Positions 1 to 9,918 of a stretch of 64,000 nt of DNA are shown piece after piece. Both the position numbers and the translations under genes were made by a program. The stretch comes from Maea johnstoni (taxonomy: Eukaryota > Annelida > Polychaeta > Spionida > Magelonidae). The first letter of the stretch is position 1. Each line of letters begins with the position of its first letter. The notes below the pieces were generated by a model. The model saw only the letters and a program-made list of their open reading frames with translations, ran no database searches and was not told the DNA's origin. The stretch covers positions 63,614,888 through 63,678,887 of the forward strand of contig OZ012684.1 of assembly GCA_963942565.1 (NCBI GenBank), written 5' to 3'.

Positions 1-59
1 ATCAAAAGATATAAATATGATTTCAGAGACAGCCATGAACATGTTGTTTGTAACCGCCA

Positions 60-181
60 ATTTGATTGGTTCCTGTCACTAGGGGTATTCCCGCCATATT
101 TTGCATCTGTCTGGACAAGTCAGTGTTCCCGACATTGTGGCTTCTTGTGCTGTCAGTGAAAGACTCAAGATACTTTCTAAT
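60..181 (+). promoter_or_regulatory. RPA2 proximal promoter / 5' UTR
   Basis: The bases just before the RPA2 start codon hold an inverted CCAAT box (GATTGG, 64-69) and an E2F-like site (TTCCCGCC, 88-95). S-phase genes such as RPA subunits are commonly E2F-controlled in animals, so the pair fits the gene it precedes. The transcription start is not visible and an upstream non-coding exon cannot be excluded. The sites are seen; their use is inferred. Confidence 0.45.
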
Positions 182-3100
182 ATGTGGGGCAACCAGGAAG
201 GTTTGTGGTTAAAGTTATCGTACTTCTTAAGTCATTGTTAATTTGCTTGTTATGCAAGATCGGCATTGTACTTACTCAGCTTTCGTATGAAGTCTCATCG
301 ATTTAGTATTTTAGTTATCAATCCTGATTCATGGTCAGGTGGTGGAAGACGTAGTTGAATTTTGTTCAATTTGTTGATAAATATCTCATTCCAATAAACA
401 GCTGTTCTCCCTCATGAAATTCAGCCATTTTCATGATCAAAGTCTTCCTAAAAAGTAGTAAGCACGAACCTTGGACTAATGTTCATGCCACCTGCCTTTG
501 CAGCATCTGTTTTTGCCCTTTGACTTCGTTGACAGCTGAAGCATGAATAATCTTAAAAAGTAATCAATGGCTGTTCTAAAATCAATGCAGAGAGGCCAAC
601 ATTTTAAATATATTATTGAACAGTGTTGTATGGGCCATAGGCTGCTGCTACAGGTAGATCAAATCCCCCCCAAAATGAGAAATATGTGTTGTAGACCTAT
701 AGTCTGCCTGACTCGAGTTTGGCAATCACTTTTTCGTGACAAAACGTTAGAGTTTTCAATCCAAACTTGGCAAACATGTTAGGAGCACTACTACGGATAT
801 GTGTAAAAATATTTTTTGTCTCAACTCCGCAAAATGTTGATTTTGCTCATTAGGTCCCATTGTAAAATGTGTCCATTGCCAACAATACAATCTCGCGTGT
901 TTGTATTGTTCGCAACAGACAAACACGCAAGATCGTAGACTTAGTGTCGGCAATGTGCACATTATACAATAGGAACTAAAGAGCAAAATCAACATTTTGC
1001 GGAGCTGAGACAAAAAGTATGTTTGTACATACACGTAGTAGTGCTCAAAAGAGGTTTGCCAAGTTTGGATGGCAAGCTCGAACGTTTGGTCACAAAAAAA
1101 GTGGGAAAAGTGATTGCCAAACTTGAGTCAGAAAGACTATAGACACCATTGTAGGAAAACTCTTAAAAAATAATGTGGTGGGTTACAGTTGATACCCTTC
1201 TATCCAGGAGTGAAACGACAATTTAAGAATCGTATCATCATGTCAGATTGATTTGACTGGGAAGTAAGGGAGAATTCCTCCTCACATCGTCTTTGTTTGT
1301 TTGACACCTGAAAAAAAACCCATTAAAGTCTCCCTTGTTTAACCCCCTTTCGAAACCACCCATGCTGGGTGTTGGTATCTGGTCCCAACGTCAAGAATTA
1401 TACAGTTCTAACTTTTAATTCCAACATGTACAGCCATGAGCTACAAGTCTAGAGTGGCCATTGAACTCTTTATCTAGCCTAACTAATATGTGAAACCCTG
1501 CATGGATGTGTCTGGTTTTAATTGTCAGTATTTTTCCAGGATACAACAGCTATGGCGGCGGGGCCGGTGGCGCAGATCAACAGCAAGGAGGCTACATGAA
1601 TTCACCTGGTTTTGGTTCGCCATCCGGTACCCAGGGGGAGAGAAAGGTAATAGTAAATGTTTGAGTCAGGAGTCAGAATTTTTAAGGCCATGGTGTCATA
1701 ACAAACAAGGGTATTTAACACAAATGAGTGAAGGTATTTTACTAGCGACTATGAAATACAGTATTGTTACCTAATCTGCGCTTGGATTCTAGCCATTCTA
1801 AATTCTAGATATTTGATTTTTTTTTAAAGTTATTGTTTGTTTTAGATCTGTAACCACATTTGTACCACGGGGTCAATTCCCAAGGGAGGACTTACCACCC
1901 AGGCCACTTGTCACCCCGGGCCTAATCTCTCTTCATGTTCCCTGTCCCCCCATACTTTTGTCATGCATCCTTCATCAGGTCCGTACCCTCCACTGTCTTC
2001 CTGTCCTCCTGTACATATATCCTAGCCTATCTGGTCTTCCTGTTGTACACATATATTTAACCCCCACATATATTAACTCCTCAACTCTTCAAACCCCACA
2101 AATAAACTGTGTCATTTTGTTACTACCAGCACAATTTTACCAACAGGTATATCTCTAGAACCATCGCCCCTCATGTTCCCTCCATGCCTACCTGTTCCAG
2201 CGCCCCTCACCTACCAAGGTGGCTCCCTTCCTCTTTATTGTTTAGAAGAATCAACATCAACTGTGTTAGACTGTGAAAATAACATGTTAGCACACGAATA
2301 CACCCTCTATATGCCTCCTTTTCCCGTTTTACCCTTCACTTTTCTTCATCAATCTCTTCACCCCCTCTCCCAATGTTCTAGCTAGTTCCTCCGATGGTTC
2401 CCCAACTGTACATCTGACATCACCTATAAGTTACAACTTTACCTTCGAAATAGATAAGCGAATAAGATTTAAGATAATGCAATGTAATTTTATATCCTAA
2501 ATATTGTGTGTAAAGGTGATTCTTATGTCAATCGATCTCACTATTAAAACGTTTTGCATGAATGTTTGATTGTTATTGGATCTGAAGCCTTACACAGTCA
2601 GATTCACTGAGAACAGGTTCTAAATAGAAGTAAATACAAATTGAACTTGCATCAAAATTTGTAGTGGTTCATGTGCACTAATGCTAATACCACAAGTTAG
2701 AGCATTATTGAAACATCCATCAATTAGAAAACACTTAAATTAAATGTTTTTTATAGTCGCACCCGATACTTCTCCAGGCCCCATCCAGCCTGTCTTTAGG
2801 ACAGGTATATACAGGTGTTCCCTTAAAAACCTCTTCAAAGAGGCAATTTTTATAGAGAATTTTCCATTATGACATTTTTGAAGTAATGACCAAATCTTTT
2901 TCTAACAAACCGTCTTAAAACAGGTGAAAGTTGCCTTAATAGACAATAGGCTAGATTTGATATATAGAGTCTGAAGTAGTAGTTTATTCTGGGCTCGCAG
3001 AAATTTTGTGATTGCTACATCTGACAGGCATTTTTAAAATCCTGGCCGAAACCCTGGTTACACCTATGCTAAATTAAAAAACTGAAGCATATAGATTAGC

Positions 3101-6100
3101 TTTTTTGAACTGTACCCTCTATTCCCAGAATTTAGGGATGCTTGCATGTTTCTGAAGTTCCATTTCTCCCCACAGCGTCAGAGAGCTCAGAACATCATTC
3201 CCTGCACTGTGGCCCAGGTACTGAGTGCAGCTAGCGTTGACGACAGATTCCTAGCGGACGGGATTGAGCTGCATCAGGTAAGTGGACATCAAGACTACAG
3301 GTCAGGGTCTTAGCCGATTTTTGGAAACAGGGTGTCCAAATAGAGGTTTCATACTTTTGCGTGTCCAAAGTGTGGTACAAAATGGACATCAAGACTACAG
3401 GTACAGCTGAAAAAGAAGTAAATGTGTGGACACAGACAGGATTATCAGGATATGGAGTATTTCAACCAGAGGGAAAGGAATCAGGATGATCTTAAAAAAT
3501 AATTCTAAATTAATTCATTTGAATTACACAACATATGTTTTTGGTTAGGAATTTCTATTTGTGTCAGTCTGGCAACTTTTCAGTTTCACTGTGAATGTTA
3601 GGACATTAAATTACTATGCCATGTACAATCTTGATTTGCTATCTAATATATTTCTTCCTTTAATGTTTGAATGGCCATGTTGACACTCACTTTTACTATT
3701 AGCTTAGAACTTGATAGAGTTGGGTTTGATTGCCCTAGATGCCTTCCATACTTCGTATCATTATTTTCCTCTTGGGTATTTATTTATAAATTTCATACTT
3801 GTTGATGTTTCAGATTCTCATAGTTGGATTGGTGCGATCAGTACAGGAGACTCCCACTCGTCTAGACTATGTAATTGATGATGGTACTGCACAGATCGAT
3901 GTTAAACAGTTTGTAGACACTGATGTAAGTTATTTGCATTCAGTTTCTAGGATGTATTATATGATTTATATTATCAATTGATAACTAAATCTCAATTAAG
4001 ATATGAACTTAAGAAAACTGAAAAGGAACCTATGAAAGTGTGTTCCCCTTTTGAGTATAACAATAAACACTGATAATTATATGGCCGCATGCTTAAGGTC
4101 AACTACAAGCAGGCAGTCATCACCTGATTATTGGTATTCAAGTTCTTTTTCTATATAGCCGATTTGGCGATGTTCTTCATATCTGTGGCTTTTGAAAATA
4201 AACCACCAGTAAAATAAATAATGTCACAGAAAAAATAACAGTAATATAGCGTTCAGGCAAGTATCACTAAATCGGTCTTTAGAAGCAGTAGTGACATTTC
4301 ATTTACACCAATGCATATAATGGAATGGTATCTCTATCGAGATTCATTGTACATTTCTAACTCTTCAGATGATTTCTTTTTTAGGAAAATGATCCTGACA
4401 TCAGCCGTGTTAAACCTATGCTAGAGAATACCTATGTCCGGGTGGCCGGCAACCTCCGATCCTTCAGCGGGAAAAAGAACATGGTCGCCTTCAAGATGAT
4501 GCAAGTCACAGATATGAATGAATTAACCACGCATATTTTGGAAGTGATGAAATCACACATTATATTGGGGCAAGCACAAGTAAGTTAAAAAAGGGTAGCA
4601 AACTATTGATTCTGAATATTTTAGTCTCAGTTCTGGAATACCTCAGTTGCATGAATGAGTGCCACAGTCATTTAATGGAAATTACCTGAATATTTTCAAA
4701 TTTTGATATGGGATACTTATTGACTGAGTCTAAATCTTGTTCCCTGCTGATTTGCCAAGTATAGTTGATCATACAGCTGTGTGGTAGCTGATCAGACTGA
4801 ACTTAAGGGTACAGATCCCATCAAGGGAGAGGCCAAGATAGTCGAGTGGTGGACTAAGGCATTGCCACTATCTGGGCGGTGTCTCTCCTTACTGCCCAGA
4901 TTTGAATCCTGTCCATAGCATGTGAAAAGGTTACCATTGACCTTGGCTAGGCTGTGGTTTTCACCATTTACTCCAGTTCAACTTCCCTCTAGATACCAGT
5001 TAGAATTTCTAGTCATGATCTAGCCTAATTATGGCAGAAAGGGTGACTACAATCAGATTTCAGATTGCATCTACAAATTGCATTATGATAATCATATGGA
5101 GACCTCTCAGGTGAAAAAGTGTAATATTCTTTACCCCAAATAGTCATGATCTATTACTATTAGTTAGTGCAGTGTCATACTTGGTTGATATCAGAGCATT
5201 GTTGATTTCTATAAATTGAATATATTTTTCTGTTGCGAAGGTGCATATATATCTATGCTTCTCAGAAAACCCAAAATGAATTATATTTGATAAGTTAATT
5301 GGTGTTATATATCGGAAAGGCTACACAACATTCATGAAAAGCTGTGTTTTCAGTTGCGAAGGCGCATATATATGATGCATATATATATATATATCTATGC
5401 TTCTCAGAAAACCCAAAATGAATTATATTTGATAAGTTAATTGGTGTTATATATTGGAAAGGCTACACAACATTCGTGAAAAACTGTTTTTCGCTTTCAT
5501 GATATATTTACTATTGAGATTTGTCATCACTAGATGTGTATTGTCAAAATATTAAGACATCGATCCACATTCCATTGCTCAGCTTTATTTGTACAAGTTC
5601 TGTTTTCTCTATACAGGAAGGTTCAGCAGGCCAGCAGCCTATGAGTGTAGATTACGAGGCCAAACAAGGAAATGCATACCCGGGGGCACAGGTGGACACA
5701 ATAAGTGGACTCCAACCTGTTCAACAACAAGTAAGAAGGAAAATTTTTATTTGATTTATTTTTACTTTTTTGTGTGAGCTTGCTGCCATTTTTGACTTTG
5801 AAATCGCGTTGATGATCCCGTCATGGAAGTGATTTTGTTCAATTTCAAAATGGCGGCTGTTTTGTTTACTGGAGGGATATACTGCTGGTCAGGGACTTAG
5901 CCAGGACCCGTCCTACCTGTCTTTTGGACAGGTAGTTTCCTAAAAACCTCCTGTTTGGACAGGCAAAATTTTCTATGAAGATTTTTCAATTTTCACTTTC
6001 TGGGTGTAATAACCAAATATTTTCCTAACAAATCACCTTCTAGGACATAGCTGAAGTGTAAATTGCCCTTTTTGACACACTAGGCTATTAATAGTAGCTG

Positions 6101-7616
6101 TTATAAGGATTTGAAGGAGACTAGTAGCTAAATCTGGACGGACAGAAATTTTGAAATTGCTGATTGGGACAGGCATTTTTGAAATCCTGTCTAAGACCCT
6201 GCTGCTGGTATAACAATCTATTAGAAGTTGTGTTGTGGTGAGTCAAGTAACCAAATTGTCGTTTTTATCGATAATCTATCGTCATCTGGGACGATAGATC
6301 GATTAAAAAAATCGTCCAAGTCCAAGCACTACTCTTATGCTACATATTTTGCTTGCATTTGTATTGTAAAGTATTACACTACTCTACGGCTCTCTTGGTC
6401 ATCAATGACCTCCTGAGATGTTAATAAGGTTGTGTCATTAGTACATTAGTTGTTGCCAGTACCTTAGCAAGGCAATTGTTGGAATTCGTCTTTCATTTCA
6501 TAAATATTTTGAATATGACAATCAGGGTCTTAGCCAGGATTTAGAAACTGGGTGCCCAAAATTGGCAATTGTAAAATTTTGGGGCGTCCACATTTTTAAG
6601 GGGTATCACAATATACTCATATTTCAACCATAAACATGTATAAATTTATGAAAATAAGGTATGATATCCTTATGCAATGACATGGGAATTATATGGAGAT
6701 GAAAAAACTCATTTGTATTCTTGAAATTGACATATTAAGAAATTCCTCTCCAAAAATTCTGGGTGTCCTGAGGTGTGCTTTTTAAGGGTTTGGGTGTCCA
6801 GAAAGTCACCCAGACGCCCTGCTGGCTAAGACCATGATGACAATCTTTGTGAAATACTTATCTTAAAACAAACTTGTCTAATATCCATGTCATTTGAATT
6901 CTGGACAATTTACATTTTTCTCATATCTGCAAGACACTGAATAAATAAGACAGTTTAGACTTACCATGTTTCTCATTGTATTTTCTTTAGGTGCAGCTCG
7001 TAATCACCAGTGCCCAAGGAGAACAGGGAATTAGCATACAAGAAATCTGTATGAAGCTACGGGGCATTCCAGAAAAACAAATAAGGTATGCATCTGTTTA
7101 TGTCTGAACAAAATGTAAAGTTATATGTGCGTTTATGTATACATATCTTTTAAGAAAAATATATGCTGGAAATACTTATTATGTTTTGTCAAAAAATGTC
7201 CAACACATTGTTGCTGTATACTCTTATAAATGTAATCAGCATCTTATTTTTATGGACATTATAAACCGAAACTGGTGTTAGGTATTTGGACATATCATAG
7301 TCATGAATGATACTGAAAGCAATTTCTATTTTAACTCTGAAATACCTGCTGAAATGCATTTTATAAACTACATGTATTGAATATTATCTCTTCAGTGATA
7401 TCAAGTTGTTGCTCATACCTCACTTTTCATCCTAAATTATGGTCGTTTTTTCACACAGGACTATATTGTATTTCATTCTCACGGCTAAAAGGTACGACAT
7501 GTAAAATGAATTTTGTGTATTTGGCTTTCAGAGATGCTGTTGAATTCCTGAGTGGAGAAGGCCACATATATTCCACGATAGACGATGATCACTTCAGATC
7601 AACTGACAGCATGTGA
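182..7616 (+). CDS. RPA2: Replication protein A 32 kDa subunit (RPA2), complete, 8 coding exons
   Basis: Middle subunit of the heterotrimeric single-stranded-DNA-binding complex RPA, which acts in nuclear DNA replication, repair and checkpoint signalling. Coding exons: 182-200, 1540-1646, 3176-3277, 3814-3924, 4385-4579, 5617-5730, 6991-7085, 7532-7616. All have GT-AG borders, and the phases join to 828 nt, or 275 aa (human about 270). The protein starts [14 protein letters not shown], the Gly/Ser/Gln-rich head that is phosphorylated in known RPA2. The OB-fold follows at about residues 40-170 (exons 3-5, with [12 protein letters not shown] and [15 protein letters not shown]). A linker (exon 6) leads to the C-terminal winged helix at about 211-275 (exons 7-8, with [13 protein letters not shown] and [12 protein letters not shown]), which binds repair partners. 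The start was chosen because MWGNQE matches the family N-terminus and splices in phase. Nothing is broken. Introns 2, 3 and 5-7 carry MITEs, a SINE or tandem duplications. Confidence 0.97.
688..1151. repeat. Large near-palindrome (foldback element)
   Basis: Two arms of roughly 220 bp in RPA2 intron 1 read as inverted copies around a centre near 914. GACTCGAGTTTGGCAATCAC at 709-728 is answered by GTGATTGCCAAACTTGAGTC at 1110-1129. Inner parts (for example CAAAATGTTGATTTTGC with GCAAAATCAACATTTTG) also match. There is no open reading frame, so it is probably a non-autonomous foldback DNA transposon. Confidence 0.85.
1870..2400. other. Pyrimidine-rich intronic stretch
   Basis: Part of RPA2 intron 2. 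It is rich in C and T on the plus strand, with many CCTCC, CTTCC and CCCC runs. Short open frames here show no family similarity and no splice context. Similar C/T-rich stretches lie at 44335-44530, 47460-47740 and 50540-50880, which suggests a shared old repeat, but I could not align them convincingly. Confidence 0.35.
2762..3056. mobile_element. hAT-like MITE, family A, worn copy
   Basis: Diverged copy of the 312-bp element at 5890-6201, lying in RPA2 intron 2. It shares the inner landmarks (CCTGTCTTTAGGACAGGTA, AATGACCAAAT, GGCTAGATTTGATA) and ends GCCGAAACCCTG. The left end is eroded and no clean target-site duplication remains. Confidence 0.7.
3283..3402. repeat. 20-bp direct repeat flanking an 80-bp MITE end
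   Basis: Directly after the RPA2 exon 3 donor, the 20 bases at 3283-3302 recur exactly at 3383-3402. Between them lie 80 bp starting CAGGGTCTTAGCCGATTTTT, the end of a MITE (family C). That end is also seen inverted at about 45427-45477. Confidence 0.85.
4832..5050 (+). repeat. tRNA-derived SINE, copy 1
   Basis: Lies in RPA2 intron 5. The head resembles a Leu/Ser-type tRNA, with A-box-like GATAGTCGAGTGGTGGACTA and B-box-like GATTTGAATCC about 50 bp on. A non-tRNA body follows, shared with the copy at 54352 (AAGGTTACC-like, CGGTTT/TGGTTTTCACC). It is an inactive-looking, diverged copy. Confidence 0.75.
5232..5492. repeat. Tandem duplication, two units of about 121 and 138 bp
   Basis: Unit 1 is 5232-5352 and unit 2 is 5353-5490, both starting GTTGCGAAGG. 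They are nearly identical except for an expanded (TA)n in unit 2. They lie in RPA2 intron 5, about 125 bp before exon 6. Confidence 0.92.
5890..6201 (+). mobile_element. hAT-like MITE, family A, 312 bp, with 8-bp target duplication
   Basis: Ends are inverted repeats (CAGGGACTTAGCCAGGA on the left, CTAAGACCCTG on the right). An exact 8-bp direct repeat CTGCTGGT flanks it at 5882-5889 and 6202-6209. An 8-bp duplication and CAGGG ends are typical of hAT transposons. There is no coding capacity, so it is non-autonomous. It lies in RPA2 intron 6. Confidence 0.9.
6523..6836 (+). mobile_element. hAT-like MITE, family B, 314 bp, with 8-bp target duplication
   Basis: Ends CAGGGTCTTAGCCAGGAT and GCTGGCTAAGACCATG are inverted repeats, and ATGACAAT flanks it on both sides (6515-6522 and 6837-6844). 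It shares its terminal repeat with family A but has a different interior. Further copies are at 36848-37130 and 44676-46000. It lies in RPA2 intron 6. Confidence 0.9.
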
Positions 7617-8555
7617 GGTGTACATGTTTGATGGACTGAACAGTTTTGACATCTAGATGTCATGTGTGAAAGTTAAGAGAGGACTGAAAGGCCATTAGAA
7701 TATACTGCATACCTTGTTAATACTGCGGCAGTTGAACTAATGTGTAGTTTGCACATTCCTGGAATCTGCATCCCTATGCAAGTATCATACAATACGCTGC
7801 CATGATAGCTTTCCATTCAACACACATACGCAAAAAAATGATAACATCGAAGGCAGCTGCCTACTGAGCGCATTACTTCATATGCACAAGATGAACACGG
7901 TATACAGTATAAAGTGGTTGTACTGGCGTGCAGGAGTGAGTTAAAGATAGATCTTTATATCTTCAATGGTGAATCATGGCTGAGTTGAGAAGTGTCAAAA
8001 CACGGATACGGAAGATTGGATATGACCATTCCAGAAAATGTGACCTGTCCTTGCAAAAGACAAATTGATCACTGGACAGGGGGGGGGGGGGCAATATTAG
8101 CATATGCAATAAGCTGTCTGATGAGTATTTCTTTCTTAACCTGCTGCAGGTTAGTTATTCCTAAAATGTCAATTCAAGATAAAGCTTTTCCACAATCCCT
8201 GCATTTTACCAGTTGACTTACCATTCAGACAAATCGTGATGATAACAAGAATAGATCACAAATCCATTCATATACAAGGATTTTTGATCGATCAGGTAAA
8301 AATGTTTTGGGTAGATAACTTCTTTGGCTACCTGTTCAAAATGACAGTCTCAAAAAAAAGATTGAGACCTCTTAATGATTAGTATAGCAGAAAGATCTTA
8401 GCCAGATTCCTTGTACAAGTTGGCATATATGCAAGTAATTCATTGAGTAAAGGGATTACCAAATTTTGAACCAATATCAGACTGACAACTCTAAACAGAT
8501 CTTTGTACATAATGAAATATCATGTAATAAACAGTTTTTATGATATACCAAAAAA
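7617..8555 (+). other. RPA2 3' UTR
   Basis: This stretch follows the RPA2 stop. A poly(A) signal AATAAA at 8526-8531 suggests a transcript end near 8550. A 13-base G run at 8079-8091 lies inside. No other gene is seen. Confidence 0.6.
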
Positions 8556-8759
8556 GTCTTCTTTATTTATGGTAGATGGACAGGTTGTATTCAAAGTTTA
8601 AAACATGTTTAGTTTATGTAAGGTACATTATTCAGTTAAAAGAAGATAGTTGCGCTATGGAACGAGGTTCCTTTTATCCACATTAATGCTTAGCAGTTAT
8701 CCCAGAAATTGTTGTCTATCTATATCAAATTTGAAAATAACTTCGAAATTGAGAAGGAT

Positions 8760-8892
8760 CTTCCTTGATATTTAAAGTAGAGTTGTAAATGTTCTGATTG
8801 ACATTTCTCCATCAAATAATTTTCTAACAATGCTTTTGCCTGGAAGATTTCATCAAAATTGTTAGGCTGCTGTGAGCGTTAATGGGTTAAGA
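8760..8892. repeat. Dispersed repeat, family J
   Basis: The stretch GAAGATTTCATCAAAATT followed by GGCTGCT and AATGGGTTAA recurs at about 62370-62470. More diverged copies lie at about 38470-38625 and, inverted, at 25795-25850 (CCCATTCATACCCATAGCAG). It is probably one more MITE family; its ends are not resolved. Confidence 0.6.
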
Positions 8893-9822
8893 TAGCTACT
8901 TATTTTGCCATCTGATATGTTAAGTATGTTGTAGCTTGCAATGTGATATAAATTATATTCGTATAATTCCTCATACCTGCAATAGATGACAGTGTACACT
9001 GTGCATGCCATTGTAACTTCTGCTAGCCCCAATAGATGGCAGCACACATGCTAAAGGCCCAAGGCAAGCATACTGTGCCCTCGTCTTGCAAATAAATATT
9101 AAATATAAAGAACCATAACATCTGACACGTATAAAGATTCCATAGTAAATTGATAAGTAAACTGGCATCATTCTTATGTGAAGGAACTTCTCTGCAGATT
9201 ACAACAACTCTTTGACCCTATATGGAGTAATTTCATAATAAATTGAAATGTATTGTGAGCTGGCACTATTGTTAAAGAAAATCTCTGCTGGAAACCAAGA
9301 CATCTCAGCAAGTTTACAGGGAGAAAGCTTGACTTAATCTATTAATGTATCCAATATAGTCTAGTTGTTTACCAAACGACACATTGACCCAATTGTGAGA
9401 TGACGTTTACGTCCCCAAGAAATGGTGGGTACAGTTGTCCAACAGCGAATAAGACGCATTATTTTGTGTAAATGCTGCATGTTTTCTATACCATCACACT
9501 TACGTTCTTATATTTTTGATCGATTCATGTGTGTGCTCATGTTGATAGAACCTGTGACTATGATATTGATGGCAACTTCACAATGAAGAAAACATGCTCA
9601 CTAAGAATCACTTCTAGTGGGCTACTTGAAATGTGTTATAAATTACAAGAGGACTCAAGTTGTATTGAATAGTGAAGTAACATATCTCTTCCTTTTCTGT
9701 TTTTTTCTACACCTTTGTTTTAAATCCAGAGTTTTTCGGAACTAAGGTTGGATGCCATGTGTCGGCAGTAGAATGGGTGTAGTAAGGGGGGGGGGGAGGT
9801 TGACTGTAACGTGTTCGTGTTC

Positions 9823-9918
9823 GGCGTTCATTTACACTACAGGTCTCTAGTGTAAATGAACGCCCGCTACGCGTCGCCACCGTCGCGTATTATAATATTA
9901 TAATTACTTGTGACGTCA
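9823..9918. repeat. Short hairpin followed by a CRE-like palindrome
   Basis: GGCGTTCATTTACACT at 9823-9838 is answered by AGTGTAAATGAACGCC at 9849-9864. A CG-rich stretch and TATTATAATATTATAAT follow, then a perfect TGACGTCA at 9911-9918. The design resembles the hairpin-plus-tail elements at 13361 and 47801, but the sequence differs. Confidence 0.6.
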
